DNA of 64,000 nt from Halichoerus grypus (GCF_964656455.1 NC_135719.1:72466283-72530282), one strand, 5' to 3'. Shown: positions 33,111-45,025, numbered from the stretch's first letter. The notes: generated by a model from the sequence alone, not told the origin. Numbers and translations: made by a program.

Positions 33111-33719
33111 TCAGCACATTATCTTAGAAAAATTTTCTTTTCAGATTTAGAATGAGGGCTTTCTCCCAGATTCCTTCTGATTAGTGTAATTTGCAGATCC
33201 TCAAGACAATAATTGAAACAAATGCAAACATGGAAACCATCATCAAGTCTCTTGTAACAAGGTGACATTACAGTAAACTCAAGTAGTAAGAACACAGAGC
33301 TGTTCTGGGAGTGACTAAGGAATTGTTAACTTTTGAAAAATTATAATTCAATAATCAACACTTCAGTTCTACCCAATCATGACTTAATAGTTCCTAAATG
33401 ATTCAGAAAATATTTTTCTTATTTTATAAGGCCTCAAAAGAAAATGTAGCTACTTGCATTTCTTCATGTGTTTTGGATAAACGGGCAGAATCCATCACCC
33501 TGATGATTAAAAGCAGCTGAGGGCTGTGGCAGCCAGGTCATCTCTGCACCTAGAATAAAGCAGCCACAAGAAGTCTGGAAAAGCCTTGGTAAGTAACGAG
33601 GCTGCATCTTCCAGTGTCCGTCCATTTAGAAGATACAACATTTCTCTGCTGTTACCCACAGTCTGCCTTCCTCAAAGTGCTGGCAAAGTACTTTATGTAC
33701 ATTTCTTCACCTCCTATTC
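33111..33719. other. Unannotated single-copy stretch
   Basis: No recognised repeat, exon or RNA gene. Confidence 0.4.
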
Positions 33720-34280
33720 ACATTTAAAAACTTTTTAATTACTTAATTACACAATAAATTCAACATAGGAGGCTAATAAAACAGACACTTAGCTACCTAC
33801 AATCCAGATTTAGAAACATTAATCACTTTGTATAATTTGCTTCAGAACTTTTATTAAAGAAATACAATATTACTGCTGCATCTTTCAATTCCCAATCTAT
33901 AATTTCTCCCTCTCAAGAGGTAAGTTCCATCCTGAAGTTGGTATAGTATCTTTTCTATCCACGTTTTCTATTTTCACAGCATTTGTATATATCCACTAGC
34001 AATAAGCAGCATTATTTTGTGCATTTTTTTAACTTATGAAAATAGCATAATAATACAGATATTATGAAACCTGATTTTTTTTACTCAAAAAAGTTTCCAG
34101 ATCATTGTTTTTCCAGTGTTGATAGAAGTAGAGTCAGTTCTTTCACATTAACTGTTACATTGTCAGATATATGACTATACAAATCTGTAATTATTGTCTA
34201 TTGATTCACATTTAATTGGCTTCCAAAATTTCCCTATTACAAGCTTAGGTTTTATTGCTATTTCAAATGGGGTCTTTTTA
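33720..34280 (-). mobile_element. Old L1 (L1ME-like) 3' region, antisense
   Basis: AATCCAGATTTAGAAACATTAATC, AGTTTCCAGATCATTGTTTTTCC, then TTATTGTCTATTGATTCACATTTAATTGGCTTCC and TCCCTATTACAAGC match the antisense end of old L1 (the 'cctattgatggacatttaggttgtttcc' stretch). Confidence 0.55.
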
Positions 34281-34382
34281 AAATATATGTATATTTTTAT
34301 ATATTATATATATATCTCTTATAAATATATCATACATTGTATACGTATATATATTATGTATATGTGTATATATTATATATAC
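34281..34382. repeat. AT-rich TATA-type low-complexity tract
   Basis: About 100 bp dominated by TATATA with short self-complementary segments (for example TATATATTATATATATAT). Long Ile/Tyr-rich frames here are composition artefacts. Confidence 0.95.
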
Positions 34383-34689
34383 AGTTTTTAAAATTGGCAT
34401 CCCTTAATTTATAAGAATGACAGAAACTTCTCAGTGCTAATAGTCTATAGGATTCCTTGGATTCTGTATGTAAACTATTACAGTGTCTTCAGATAATCTA
34501 GTTCTACCATGCCAAGCTATACCTCTTACTTTTTTTTTCTCATCTCACTGCACTGTCTTGAACCTCCAATAAAATTTTAAAGAAGCACTGGTAACAAGTA
34601 ATTTTGTCATGGTTTCACTTTAAAGAGAATGTGTCTCACATTCAATCATTACATGTGATATTTGCTGGAGGATTTTGGTACTGATTCAA
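34383..34689. other. Unannotated AT-rich stretch
   Basis: No specific family recognised. It may be diverged L1 lying between the two L1 blocks. Confidence 0.3.
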
Positions 34690-35440
34690 TTTCTTTAAAG
34701 CTTATAGGTTAAGACTCACAGATTCCTTCAGATTATCTATACCTTCAGATTATCTATATACATATCGTCTACATTTTCAAATTATTGGCATGAAGGGTAG
34801 TCAGTCTCACAGTTATTTTCAGTCTGTATGCTATCTATAGTATGTTCCCCTTTTCATTTTATATTCCCTCTTATATTTTTGACAAATTTTTCCAGAAGTT
34901 TGTCTATTTTATCAGTCTTTTAAAGAACCAGTCTTTGTCTTGTTAATATTCTTTATTGTTTCTTGGATTTCCAGTCCATCGATTTCTGCTCCCAACATTT
35001 GTATTTACTTCCATCAACTTGTTTGATGTTACTTTTTGTTGTTTTCCCCTGACTTTTTGAATTACATAACTAACTTGTTATTTTTCAATTTTTCTTCTTC
35101 TCTAATATATGCATTTAAAGTTATAAATGTCTCTCTGTGTACCACATTAACCGAATGCTACAAATATTGTTACAAATTCTTTTATTCAGTTTTAAATATT
35201 TAATAACTTCCATTATGGCTTCTTCTATGACACATGAATCATTTGCATGCTACTTATTTTTCAAATAAGAAGAAAATCAGAAGAACATTGATCAGAATAT
35301 TAGTTCTACAGTACTTGTTTGCTCTTTTTCATGCGGTCAGTTCTGAAAAACAAAATTCCAATATGTGCATTATGGATGCAAGATTCTATTTGTTTCCATT
35401 AGATCAATCTTTGTGACAGACAGTAATTCTTAATAATCGG
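34690..35440 (-). mobile_element. Ancient L1 (L1M) ORF2 remnant, antisense, part 1
   Basis: CCAGAAGTTTGTCTATTTTATCAGTC, TTAAAGAACCAGTCTTTGTCTTG, TTTCTGCTCCC, TAATATATGCATTTAAAGTTATAAATGTCTCTCTG and CTTCTATGACACATGAATCATTTGC follow the antisense L1 ORF2 endonuclease-to-RT order. Frames are destroyed. Confidence 0.75.
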
Positions 35441-35454
35441 GTATCTACTCTTCC

Positions 35455-35800
35455 GCCTTTCTTCAGGTTCTTCGCTCCTAGTCAAGGTCATGGGGCTAGA
35501 TCTAATGAATGGAAGCTGCATGTCTCTCTTTCAGGCTGAAGCAGTGAAAAGCCATGAGTAGTTTTCTGATCTTTTTTTCCCCTTCTGCAGTGAAAGAAGT
35601 AGCCACTTGTCCCAGATTCCATTAGCCTCTGTAGACAGACATAGTCCCAGACTCTTGGACAAAAGTTTGAATGAGAAACAAATGGTGACTATTGAGTCAT
35701 TAAAATCTTGTGGTTAAAATGGTACTGAGGCATCACCTCTCCTAACCTCACAAATACGGCTTGTTAATTATGTTGTTCAAATTTTTCTACTTCTTAAGAA
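35455..35800 (+). mobile_element. LTR-like insertion inside old L1
   Basis: Non-L1 sequence lying between two L1 blocks. Its end, ATTGAGTCATTAAAATCTTGTGGTTAAAATGG, resembles the terminal 'aataaat...taagccactaagtttt' pattern of ERVL-MaLR-type LTRs. No clear duplication found. Confidence 0.35.
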
Positions 35801-35944
35801 CTTACTATTTAATTAGTATATTAATTTCTGAGAAATGTGTTAAAACTATTTTGATTATTTGTCAATTTCTGTCTCTAATCTTGTCACTGTGGGATTTATA
35901 TATGTTTGATGTGTGCAAATTCAAAATATAAAATCTTCCTAGTG

Positions 35945-36161
35945 GGGGTGTCTGGGTGGCACAGTGGGTTAAACGTCTGACTTGGTTTCGGCTCAGGTCG
36001 TGATCTCAGGGTCCTGGGATGGAGCCCCTTATTGGCTCTGTGCTCAGCGCAGAGTTCACTTGAGTTTCTCTCTCCCTCTTCTCTGCCCAGCCCTCTCACA
36101 CTCACACGCACGCACACACTCTCTCTCTCTCAAATAAATAAATCTTTAAAAAATAATAATA
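35945..36161 (+). mobile_element. CanSINE, sense, older copy
   Basis: GGGGTGTCTGGGTGGCACAG head, GGCTCAGGTCGTGATCTCAGGG, a CT-rich region and a CAAATAAATAAATCTTTAAAAAA tail. The target-site duplication ATAAAATCTTCCTAGTG (35928-35944) and ATAAAATCTTCCTAATG (36162-36178) has one mismatch. Confidence 0.95.
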
Positions 36162-36314
36162 ATAAAATCTTCCTAATGTATTGTTTCTATATCATTATAT
36201 AATGACATTGTATCTAATAACAGTTTTTATCTTGCATACACTCTGACAATATGATATTGATGATATTAATATAGTTATACCTATTTTATTTTAATTAATA
36301 TTTGCCTACTACCT

Positions 36315-36400
36315 CCTTTCCTACTATATATACATATATGTATGTATGTACGCACACACAAATATATGTTAATATATTCACATATATTTATATAGTTGGA
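36315..36400. repeat. AT-rich low-complexity tract
   Basis: TATATACATATATGTATGTATG followed by an ACACACA run and more AT-rich sequence. Confidence 0.85.
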
Positions 36401-36423
36401 ATATATTTTCACCCAATCAGAAT

Positions 36424-36609
36424 CCTTTTTTTTTTTTTTTTTTGAGAGGGAGAGGGTGGTGGGAGGGACAAAGGGAGAGAGAGAATCCCAAGCAGGCTCC
36501 ACACCCACCATGGAGCCCGACGTAGGGCTCATTGTCACAACCCTGAGATCATGACCTGCGCTGAAGTCAAGAGTTAGACGCTTAACTGACTGAGCCACTC
36601 AGGTGCCCC
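36424..36609 (-). mobile_element. CanSINE, antisense, divergent old subtype
   Basis: T18-19 run, a GAGAGGGAGAGGGTGGTGGG segment, CCAAGCAGGCTCCACACCC, GAGATCATGACCTGCGCTGAAGTC and the terminal GAGCCACTCAGGTGCCCC. The shorter body and the 'CCTGCGCTGAAGTCAAGAGTTAGACGC' variant mark an older CanSINE class. Confidence 0.93.
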
Positions 36610-36792
36610 TCTGCCTTTTAAAAAATGTCTTTAAGCCATTCATATTGGTGATAACTAATTTATTTATACTTGTTTCTACGATTGTATTTTGTCTTTTTGT
36701 TACAGTATTTTTTTCTTTGCTTCTTTATACTCCTTTTCTGACTTAATTGGATAATCATGTTTTCTTCTTTCTACCTTCATTATTTTTAAGAG

Positions 36793-36805
36793 CCCCCCCC
36801 CCCCC
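36793..36805 (+). repeat. C13 homopolymer
   Basis: Thirteen consecutive C residues followed by GCCCAGACACACACAC. Confidence 0.95.
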
Positions 36806-37019
36806 GCCCAGACACACACACTTTTCTGCTCAAGACTCAATGTGATTTTACTCTCTGAAGATTAAACTTTTCATAAATTCAGGAAAATTCTTAGATTATC
36901 TCCATTACTCTCACCAACTACTTCATTGGGCCTGCATAGAAATCTGGGAATTAAAACATACGATTTCCTTGAACTTAGCTCCCAAAATTCAAATAGTCAC
37001 TCAGTGCTTCCAATTTTGC

Positions 37020-37470
37020 TTTAGATATTTCTAATTCTATCCCCTTTATTGCATCCTCTCAATTACTGTCTTTGTTTACACTTTCAGCCTCTCACAGTAA
37101 AGCCCTAACAGGTCTCCCTACCTCAAGTCTTGGGGTGTCGCCTCCTCTAAATCCACTCACCACACTGCATGCATAAAGGTATGTGTCTAAAAGTCAGCTA
37201 TGGCCAGTCACATCTCTGCCTTAAAGCCCAAAGTCTCCCCAAATCTATAAGATCAGACTTCCTAGCAAAGCATTCAAAAATGTACAAACTTCTTGGGTGC
37301 CTGTCTATTCTTGGCTTTCCAGCCCATCTCCTGCCACATCCTCCTGCAAACTTTAGACTCTAATAATACCTAAGTACTTGTAGTTCCCTACATATTTCAT
37401 CCTATAACATACCTTTGAGACTTTGTTCATGGTAGTACCTTGTACTTAGTGTCTTGCAATACCCTTCCTA
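37020..37470 (+). repeat. L2-like LINE remnant
   Basis: GTCTAAAAGTCAGCTATGGCCAGTCACATCTCTGCC, CCCAAAGTCTCCCC, TTCTTGGGTGCCTG and CCATCTCCTGCCACATCCTCC follow the old LINE pattern that I attribute to L2. Confidence 0.45.
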
Positions 37471-37584
37471 TTTTTTTTAAACACTCAATAACTCAATCTT
37501 CCTAACACTGCATGAATTCTGAGGCTAATTATAAGAAGCTTTGCAAATTCATCTGGATCTTTTGAGATATTCACTCACTGGTAT

Positions 37585-37910
37585 TATCCAGACTCCATAC
37601 TGTGAGAAGCCCAAGGACATGGAAAGACTAACTGTAGAAAAATCAAGTTAACAGTCCTAGCTGAGCTCCTAGATACCGACCAAGATCAACTGCCAGCCAT
37701 GAGTCATCTTGAATAACCAGTCCTATTGAGCCTGAAGATGATTTCACTCCTGGCCACCATCTGACTACAATCACATGAGACCCCCCCCCCAAATAGGACT
37801 TCCCAGGTTAGCCAAATAAACATATGGTAACATGAAATATAATAATAAATTGCTATATTGGTCAGTGAGTTTTAAGGAGGTTTGTTATTTAGCAACTGAT
37901 AACCAGAGCA
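37585..37910 (+). mobile_element. ERVL-MaLR-like LTR remnant
   Basis: CAACTGCCAGCCATGAGTCATCTTGAATAACC, then AATAATAAATTGCTATATTGGTCAGTGAGTTTTAAGGAGGTTTGTTATTTAGCAACTGATAACCAGAGCA fits the end of an old LTR family with a polyadenylation signal. It includes a C10 run at 37781-37790. Confidence 0.5.
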
Positions 37911-38639
37911 ATCTCCCGAAATAGACACTAAATAATTAGTGGTTCAGCTGAAAAGGAAACTGATGCCTCATATACTTCCATTGGGGTAGCTTACATTTTT
38001 GAGTTTCCTGTAATTTATACATGTAGTTTACCTCTAGAGAAGGTAATTCATTCACAAACTCCATGTTTGTGAGAATGTGTACTGAATAAATGGACAATTT
38101 ATTTTTCAATGACTCCTTAGATGCATCACACTCCTTGAGGATGCTAAGCTAGAAACCATGTAAAAATCATATACCTCTGCTTCCCAACTTGAAGAATTAA
38201 ATGGATTTTATCTACATGTGAGACAATTGAAGTCCAGGCCTATTGTTATTTGCTTATTGCTTTTCATGGTCAATTCTAAAACAAAAATGTTAGTTCCCAG
38301 TGTTGGGGTCCCAGTCAGCTTATACCTCATATCCTGATGTTCTGCTTAGAAGACGAGAGGAGGCAAATGGCAAACTGGAGATAGAAAGAGATATCATTAA
38401 ATAGTTCTTTTGGCTTTACTTTCCTAAAAAATGATTTGGAAAATGCTCAGTATTAATTTCAGTAAGAATGAGCATGCCCACCATAAAGGCAAATGGTTTG
38501 TAGAGAGTTCTTTATCTACCAACATTGTAGGATCATCAGTAAAACACATAATTGCAGTGGGCTGTGAATAAAGTTGAGCCACTATGAATGTGATGTTCTC
38601 CACATAGCTGAAACACAAAGCTTGGCCTGGATTTTGAGG
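37911..38639. other. Unannotated single-copy stretch
   Basis: No recognised repeat, exon or RNA gene. Confidence 0.4.
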
Positions 38640-39065
38640 TTTGGTGTGCTAAATGTCTTCTTCCATTTGCCCCTTCAGATTCACTTCCTACCCTGCTACA
38701 AACCCCGGGGGGATTCCATCAAGGGGTTCCATTGATGCCTGACTTCCCACTGGTTCAGACAATGGAAGGCTCTAGCAAGAGGGTAGGAGGCAGGAGGAAA
38801 GTGAAGTCAGAGTATTAATTCTCCAGCTCCCCTTTTGATGGAGCTTGGTTGCTGTCATTTGGCTGCTCCCACTCCTGAATGCCACCGCTCCTGTTGGGCA
38901 GCCTTATACATAGAGTTCTTTCTGTCTTGGTTCCAACAACCAGTCCTTTCCTTGCTCCTTCAGATCCAGGGGTATTACTACCTCCATCCCTGGTTGCTTT
39001 CCCTAAATCCTGCTCACACTTTTATTAAACTCTTTAAATAACCCAAATTGAACGCATCAGACCTG
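38640..39065 (+). repeat. Ancient interspersed repeat, family not named
   Basis: The series CTCCAGCTCCCCTTTTGATGG, CCACCGCTCCTGTTGGGCAGCC, TTCCTTGCTCCTTCAGATCCAGGGG, and ACTTTTATTAAACTCTTTAAATAACCCAAATTG resembles a widespread mammalian repeat ending in an ATTAAA polyadenylation signal. I cannot give its name with certainty. Confidence 0.4.
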
Positions 39066-39402
39066 ATTGCTATAGATGGTGTATGCTGATGTGCCATTCT
39101 GTCCCTATCTCCCCCGCCCCCCCCCATGGCCAAACCTATTTCCTATGCATGTGGTAGAGAGGACCAGGAAGAAGGAGACATAGAGTTTCTTGCCACAGCT
39201 TCTGGCATGGTTCTTTCAGAATCCCCTACTTGGGGATTACATAGGCAGGTTACTGTGGGATAGCCAGACCTCCCATTTTAGCCAACAGACCCCAACATTT
39301 AGGTCTTCGGCTCATGCAGACTCTATAATTTGACACTATTCCTCTCCCTGCCAAGTGGGGACTGGATGAGGAGTGAACCCAGCTGTGTATAACCAGCAAA
39401 TC
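39066..39402. other. Unannotated stretch
   Basis: C-rich run near 39110-39125 (CCCCCGCCCCCCCCC). No recognised repeat or exon. Confidence 0.4.
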
Positions 39403-39412
39403 AAAAACTAGG

Positions 39413-39519
39413 CTGTTATACGCAAACAATGAATCATGGAACACTACATCAAAAACTAATGATGTAATGTATGGTGATTAACATAACATAATAAAATTTT
39501 TTAAAATGTAAAAAAAAAA
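39413..39519 (+). mobile_element. Minimal 5'-truncated carnivore L1 (about 100 bp)
   Basis: CTGTTATACGCAAACAATGAATCATGG, then CATCAAAAACTAATGATGTAATG and AACATAACATAATAAAA, the last roughly 90 bp of the carnivore L1 3'UTR (module B of the 28.4-kb L1, opposite strand), then an A14-type tail. The target-site duplication AAAAACTAGG occurs at 39403-39412 and 39520-39529. Confidence 0.95.
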
Positions 39520-39529
39520 AAAAACTAGG

Positions 39530-41629
39530 TCACTAGATCTGAAGAAGCAGGGAGCAGTGGAGAAGGATCTAAGACTTAGAGCCAATACAGAGAAATAAGG
39601 GGACTCAATAAATGAGTCATATTCCAGTAGGTAGAAGGGAATTGAGCTGGGAAAGTTCCTTGGCATTTTTTCTATTATTCCCAGATTTATTTTGTGGACA
39701 TAGTATATTTAATGGAGCTAAAGAGACTGGACATTGTTTTCCCAGACTTTTCTGATTTCCTCCTTCTTTTCAAACCCAAGAGCTTTCTCTCAAGCCTCCC
39801 CTTAGTGGTTTCAGACTGACTTCCAGGGAGCTCTGGTTCCATAGAGATACCACAGAAGCCTCTTTGAGGGTGAGGGATCTCAGTAGGTGGGACTCCAAGT
39901 CAGTGGCTGCCCCCAGTCCTGACCACTTAAATTAGTTCTTTATTTATTTTCCAAATTGGGTTCTACATAGCATTTCATTTTTTAAAGGTGGGAGGGAGGG
40001 AGGATTCCACTACTTAAAGAAAAAAAAAATGAGAATCATTGCTCCTCTCTTCTCTTTTGTAATCTCCTTAGGGTTTGCTGGTTCCTAAGGGCTAAGGACA
40101 ATCTCATGATCCTTCCTTCCCTTATTTCAGTGCCTCTTACAGCACAGAGGTGGAGCTGCAAAATTACTCAGAAGCTGAGCATCTCCGAATAGAAGCAACC
40201 CTATGGTCATCTCCTGTAAACTTCCGCTTTGTCAGTGTTCCTCACAGCAGGACAACCAGCCTGTGTTTGAACACCTCTAAGGACAGGTGGTTCTCTCACG
40301 AGAGCAGCCCACCTTATAATTCAACAGCCCACCTTATCATTTTAATCATTAAAATACCTCCAGTTATATGGTTCCAAATTATACCTCTGTATGATTTGGG
40401 TCATTTTGCCTTCTAGGCATATACAAATACAGAGTAAGTCTACATGACAATGCTTCCAGTATTTAAATTAAGCTATTAAAGAGTAAGTCTTTTCTCCTGT
40501 CTGAAATTTCCATTTAAGTTCTTCACTATCCTTACATGAGTCCTTGTTGATCCATACCCACTTTAAGAAGGCCCAAACTGGAATAATTTAGATGCAGTAT
40601 GACCAACTAGAACTAACTTGGATACCACACTAGTATAAAAGAGCCTAAAATACCTTGGTTTTAGCGGCCACATCACACTAAAAGTTCATTCACAGTTTGT
40701 GGTAAATAAATACCAAAGTCTGCTTTTAAGCCATATACCTCTATCTTGTCCTTAGTCAATTTTTTTTGGGGGGGGGGTTCTAAATGTAGGATTTCATTTA
40801 TCCATATTCTAGTCATTCTACCAGTTTCAGTCCATCACCATAGCTTATTGTAATCTTTCTTTTTTAAGTTTTGATTCCATTATTCAACATACTCATCATA
40901 GTTTTTTGACGTACCCATAATTAATGAATAAGAAAATGAATTTATAGCATTTACTTCAACTAACATCCAAATCATGAAGTTTCCAATCACTGCCATATTG
41001 TAATCTATGTAACTGGTTAATCAAATATATTAGAAAATGACTATTGTTGAAGGGGAATGAACAAATGAACTTTAAAATTAAATTTAAATAAGACCCCATG
41101 ACAGCATGACACCCAAAGGGAACATTATCAAGTCTTCTTTAAAGGAGATAAAGAGTTGGGGCCCTTTAGCCAATGAGCCGAACCTGCTGTAAGGAACAGA
41201 CAAAAGCATGAGCAGAAATGTTATTCCCAGGCCCTTGGGCCATGACAGCTTCAGGTCAAACAGCAGAGAATGCTGCCTTGATCCTTTCTAACCAATCCAC
41301 TGAAACTCCAGAGAACAGAAAGACTGGATTGAACTGACAGAACTGGCACTGGCTGGGAGTAGGGGGAAGCAAGGAGACTCTTGTCTAGAACTCTCTAATA
41401 AAGTGATTTTTGAGTCACTAAAAGAAGTGGTGACCTCTAAGATCCTTGTAGCCCTGGATTTTATGATTAGATGAAGGAAAAAAATAGATAAAACAGATTG
41501 GACTACATATATGAAAGATAGAAAGAAAGGGATAATGGAAACTTGACTAGATGTGTATCTCCATGTGTTTTCCCCCTAACTGGGTTTCCCCTTAAAAATA
41601 TGGCTGGAAGTACATTATAGGGATGGGAG
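39530..41629. other. Unannotated stretch
   Basis: About 2.1 kb without a family I recognise. A T8G10 run lies at 40760-40777. AATAAA follows CTCTCT near 41393-41403 after a 300-bp GC-moderate block (41100-41400), which could be an unrecognised LTR, but I saw no TG...CA ends. Confidence 0.35.
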
Positions 41630-41780
41630 AAAGCCTTTGGCAAAATTCAACATTTTTTCATGAAAAAAACCTTTTAACAAATTAGGTATAGAAAGAATGT
41701 ATGTCAACATAATAAAAGTTATATATGACAATCCCACAGTTAACATCATACTCAATGGTGAAATGAATAGACATTCAAAG
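41630..41780 (+). mobile_element. Old L1 ORF2 fragment, sense
   Basis: GGCAAAATTCAACATTTTTTCATG, AACAAATTAGGTATAGAAAGAATG and CCACAGTTAACATCATACTCAATGGTG match the L1 reverse-transcriptase region just upstream of the active-site segment. Confidence 0.8.
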
Positions 41781-41794
41781 AATAAAGTGAAATT

Positions 41795-42060
41795 GGTGTT
41801 GTGTGGGATGATTTAGGTGTAGGAACCAAATTGCCTACGTTTGAATCCTCTTCCATGACATTATTAGCATAACCTTGGAAAATGTGCTTAAGTCCTCTGA
41901 TTGTGACACTTGTCTTTAAAATGATAAATGATTAAATTATTATATCCACCTCACAGGTTTTTTTGTGAGGATTAAATGAAGTAATAATCCAAAAGTGCAT
42001 AGAACAATGTCTAGTGCTTAATGAACATTCAAGAAATTAGCTATGTTGTTAATTACAATA
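41795..42060 (+). repeat. MIR SINE
   Basis: GTAGGAACCAAATTGCCTACGTTTGAATCC, CTTGGAAAATGTGCTTAAGTCC, CACCTCACAGG...GTGAGGATTAAATGAAG and TGTCTAGTGCTTAATGAAC follow sense MIR. Confidence 0.8.
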
Positions 42061-42934
42061 AAGCACCAGGTGCTAGAAAAGACTTTGAAAACCCAATCTT
42101 TGATTCAAATTCCTTTATGAAGGAAGCCATGGATAAGCATGGATAAGGTGGATGGAGAGAGGATGAGAGGAATAAATGGGGAAACTCACTCTCTTCAGAC
42201 TCTACCAATTGTCTGTATCAAGGCATTCGAAGGTTGCTCAAGAAACCAGAATGCATGGTAGTTTGAGAAGAGATGTTGGACGTTATTGACATGGTAAGGT
42301 CCTGAGGAGACCTCAGCTCTAGAAAGATGAATTAGATGAGTGACACCATCTTCTACCAACAAGGTAATAAGCAGGGTTCTTGCAGCCCTAGTCAACTCTC
42401 TTCTCTGGGTATTTTTCTTTCATGGTGTTTTCCAATAATTGACAATTGGCAGAGGTTGTCCTAGGGTTTGAGGTGAGGCCATGACATAAATGAGCTGCTA
42501 TTTGGTTTTCTCAGAGAGTTTATAAATGTTACTCTTTACATTGAGAGACCTTTGGGGGATGACCCTTGGGTTATTGGGGACAGTCCCACTATTGGTTCTC
42601 CACACTATTCCTGAGGCCTGATTCTTTGTATCTTCTAATGAAGGCGGCAATGATATGTACCTGAAGCACGGTGGAAGGGAGTCCTGGGCTGCAAGTCAGG
42701 AGGCCTGCAAGTATCCATTCTGGATACTTGTATAGCTTTGAAGTCACTTATTTTATCTAGGTCTCAATTTTCACATGTGTCCAATATGGAGTAAGATTAG
42801 ATCCTTGCTAATGGTGCTTTCAGCTATAATATTCTACCTGTTCTTTGTGTAAAATGCCCCAATGTCTGGGATGCCCAGTCATTATTAATTTATTCCATCT
42901 ATTGATTTATCCCTTGATTTAATATTTAATATTT
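42061..42934. other. Unannotated single-copy stretch
   Basis: No recognised repeat, exon or RNA gene. Confidence 0.4.
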
Positions 42935-45025
42935 TCTTTTTCAATATTTTTAAGTTCGTTACACACAAAACACAAAAAACTCACAAATTTCATATATCTG
43001 CCATCTAGATCTAACAGATGTTAGTATTTTGCTGTATTTGATTTAGACTGGTTCTTTAAAAAGAAATGAAACAGTAGAGATAATAAACCCTCATTTCTTC
43101 CGTCCCAAGAAATAACCGCTATCTTTAGTATATATTCTCAATATATAGTATTGTTTTTAATTTTTAAAGTGTACATACATAATATACTATAAATTTCCTC
43201 ATTTTTGCTGAACTTTATATTTTCCAGATTTATTCACATTACCACCTATGGAATGATTCATTCATTCATTTTAACAGTGGCTTAGTATTCCTGTGCATGA
43301 ATATACCACAGTTTATCCATTCCCCATTGATGGCCTTTTAGATGGTTTCCAACATTTTGCTATTAAAAATAACATTGCAACAACCAACTATGTAGAACTC
43401 TCCCTGAGCACATGTGTGAGAGTTTCCCTAGGGTAATTACTTAGATGCGAAATTACTTGGTGGCTGGGTATGTTTATTTTCAGTTTTTCTAGATAATGTG
43501 AAATTGCTCTCCAAAGTGCTTGTAGATATTTACACTCTCAGCAGTACTAAATGACATATTGTTTTCCCATATCCTTGCCAGCATGTGTGTTGTAAGACTT
43601 TTAAATTTTTTCCAATCGATGGGTATGAAATAATATTTTCTTGATGTTTTCATATATTTATTGGCTATTCAGATTTCCTTGTAAATTTCCTGTTCCTATC
43701 CTTTGCCCTTATTTTTTTTGTTGTGTGTGTGTATGTGTGTGTGTGTGTTATTGATCTGAAAGATATCTTTGTATATTCTGGATACTAGTTCTTTTTTTAT
43801 TATTTTAAGAGTTAGAAATATCTTCTCCTAATTTGTAGCTTATCTTCTAATTGTTATATTTGGTTTTTTCACCCAAAAGGTTGTCAGTTTTTTGTAGCTA
43901 AATTTATCAATTTTTTTTAATGTTTGGTACCTTTTGTGCCTTGTTCAAGAAAACCTTCCTTATGCCAATATTATAAACATGCCATATATTCTCACAAAAG
44001 TTTTACAGCATTGCTTTGTTTCAATAGCTAGGTTTTTTAATCCATATGGGATTTAGGTTTGCATAGAAAACAAATTTTAATTTATTTATTCTACATGAAT
44101 AGCTAATTTTCCTGGCATCATTTGTTAAATATCTTATCCTTTCTCCATTGACTAGTATTGCCACTACTCCCATTCACAAAGTTTCTATGTAGATGTGGGT
44201 CTATTCCATTGGGGTGCTGGGCTAAGCCCTACTTAATTACTGTAGCTTTAGGGCAATTTTTGATAGCTAGTGCGGTAAGAATTGTTTTTATTCTTTTTCT
44301 TCAAAATTGTCTGGACTATACTTGACCCTTCACTCATTCATATGAGTTTTACAATCTGTTTATTCATACCCACACACACAAAAAGAGTGTCAAGATAGTA
44401 TTTGGAATGGCATTGAATTTATAGGTACATTTGAGCAGAATTAGTATAATGATATTGAAACTTCCCTACTATATGTCCAGCATATTTCTTTATTCAGATC
44501 TTTTTTCTTCCTTATAAAATGTTTTATAATATTTTCCAAAAAGTTTTGTCCATATTTTGTTAATATATTCCTGTTTACCTTATAATTTTTGTTGCTGTTG
44601 TGCATAGGATATTTATCTAAAATTATACTTTCTAATTTTTTTCTAAAACTAAAATGTCCATTTTGTGGCCCTTGGAGTAGAAAAATGTTAATGATTTTTT
44701 GTGTATTGGTTCTTAACTTGCCAACTTGCTATTCTCTGTTCATGCAAATATTTTTGTCTTTAGAATCTCTTGAATTTTCTATGTAGGAAATCATATCTGC
44801 TGATAATGAAAACATTGTTTTTTCCTTTCCATATCTTGTACTTTTTACCTTTTTTCCTTGTCTTATGCTAGCTGGGATCTTGAACACAACATTGAGTGGA
44901 GGGGGTGAGTGGGGGATACTTGTCATTTTCCTGGTTCCAGAAGACCCTCTTGTATTGTTTCATCCTTAAGTATGCAATTCAGGCAGGTTCTTGATTGGGA
45001 TTCCCTTTAAGACAGTGTAAGCCTT
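42935..45025 (-). mobile_element. Ancient L1 (L1M) 3' end and ORF2 remnant, antisense
   Basis: About 2 kb of old antisense L1: CATTCATTTTAACAGTGGCTTAGTATTCC, CATTCCCCATTGATGGCC, CCAAAGTGCTTG, CCTTGCCAGCATGTGTG, GATATCTTTGTATATTCTGGATACTAG, CTTTCTCCATTGACTAGTATTGCC, GGAATGGCATTGAATTTATAGG, and TGCTAGCTGGGATCTTGAACACAAC. Reading frames are heavily broken. A (TG)n-rich run lies at about 43721-43749. Confidence 0.85.

Larger units (their letters stand above)
35801..36790 (-). mobile_element. Ancient L1 (L1M) ORF2 remnant, antisense, part 2, carrying two CanSINEs
   Basis: Pieces at 35810-35944, 36180-36420 and 36610-36790 continue the antisense L1 order: GTGTTAAAACTATTTTGATTATTTG, TATATCATTATATAATGACATTG, then AATGTCTTTAAGCCATTCATATTGG. 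The CanSINEs at 35945-36161 and 36424-36609 interrupt it. Confidence 0.65.

Noticed and set aside
41100..41410. Possible solo LTR ending with AATAAA
   Set aside because: I could not find TG...CA ends, a target-site duplication or a family match.
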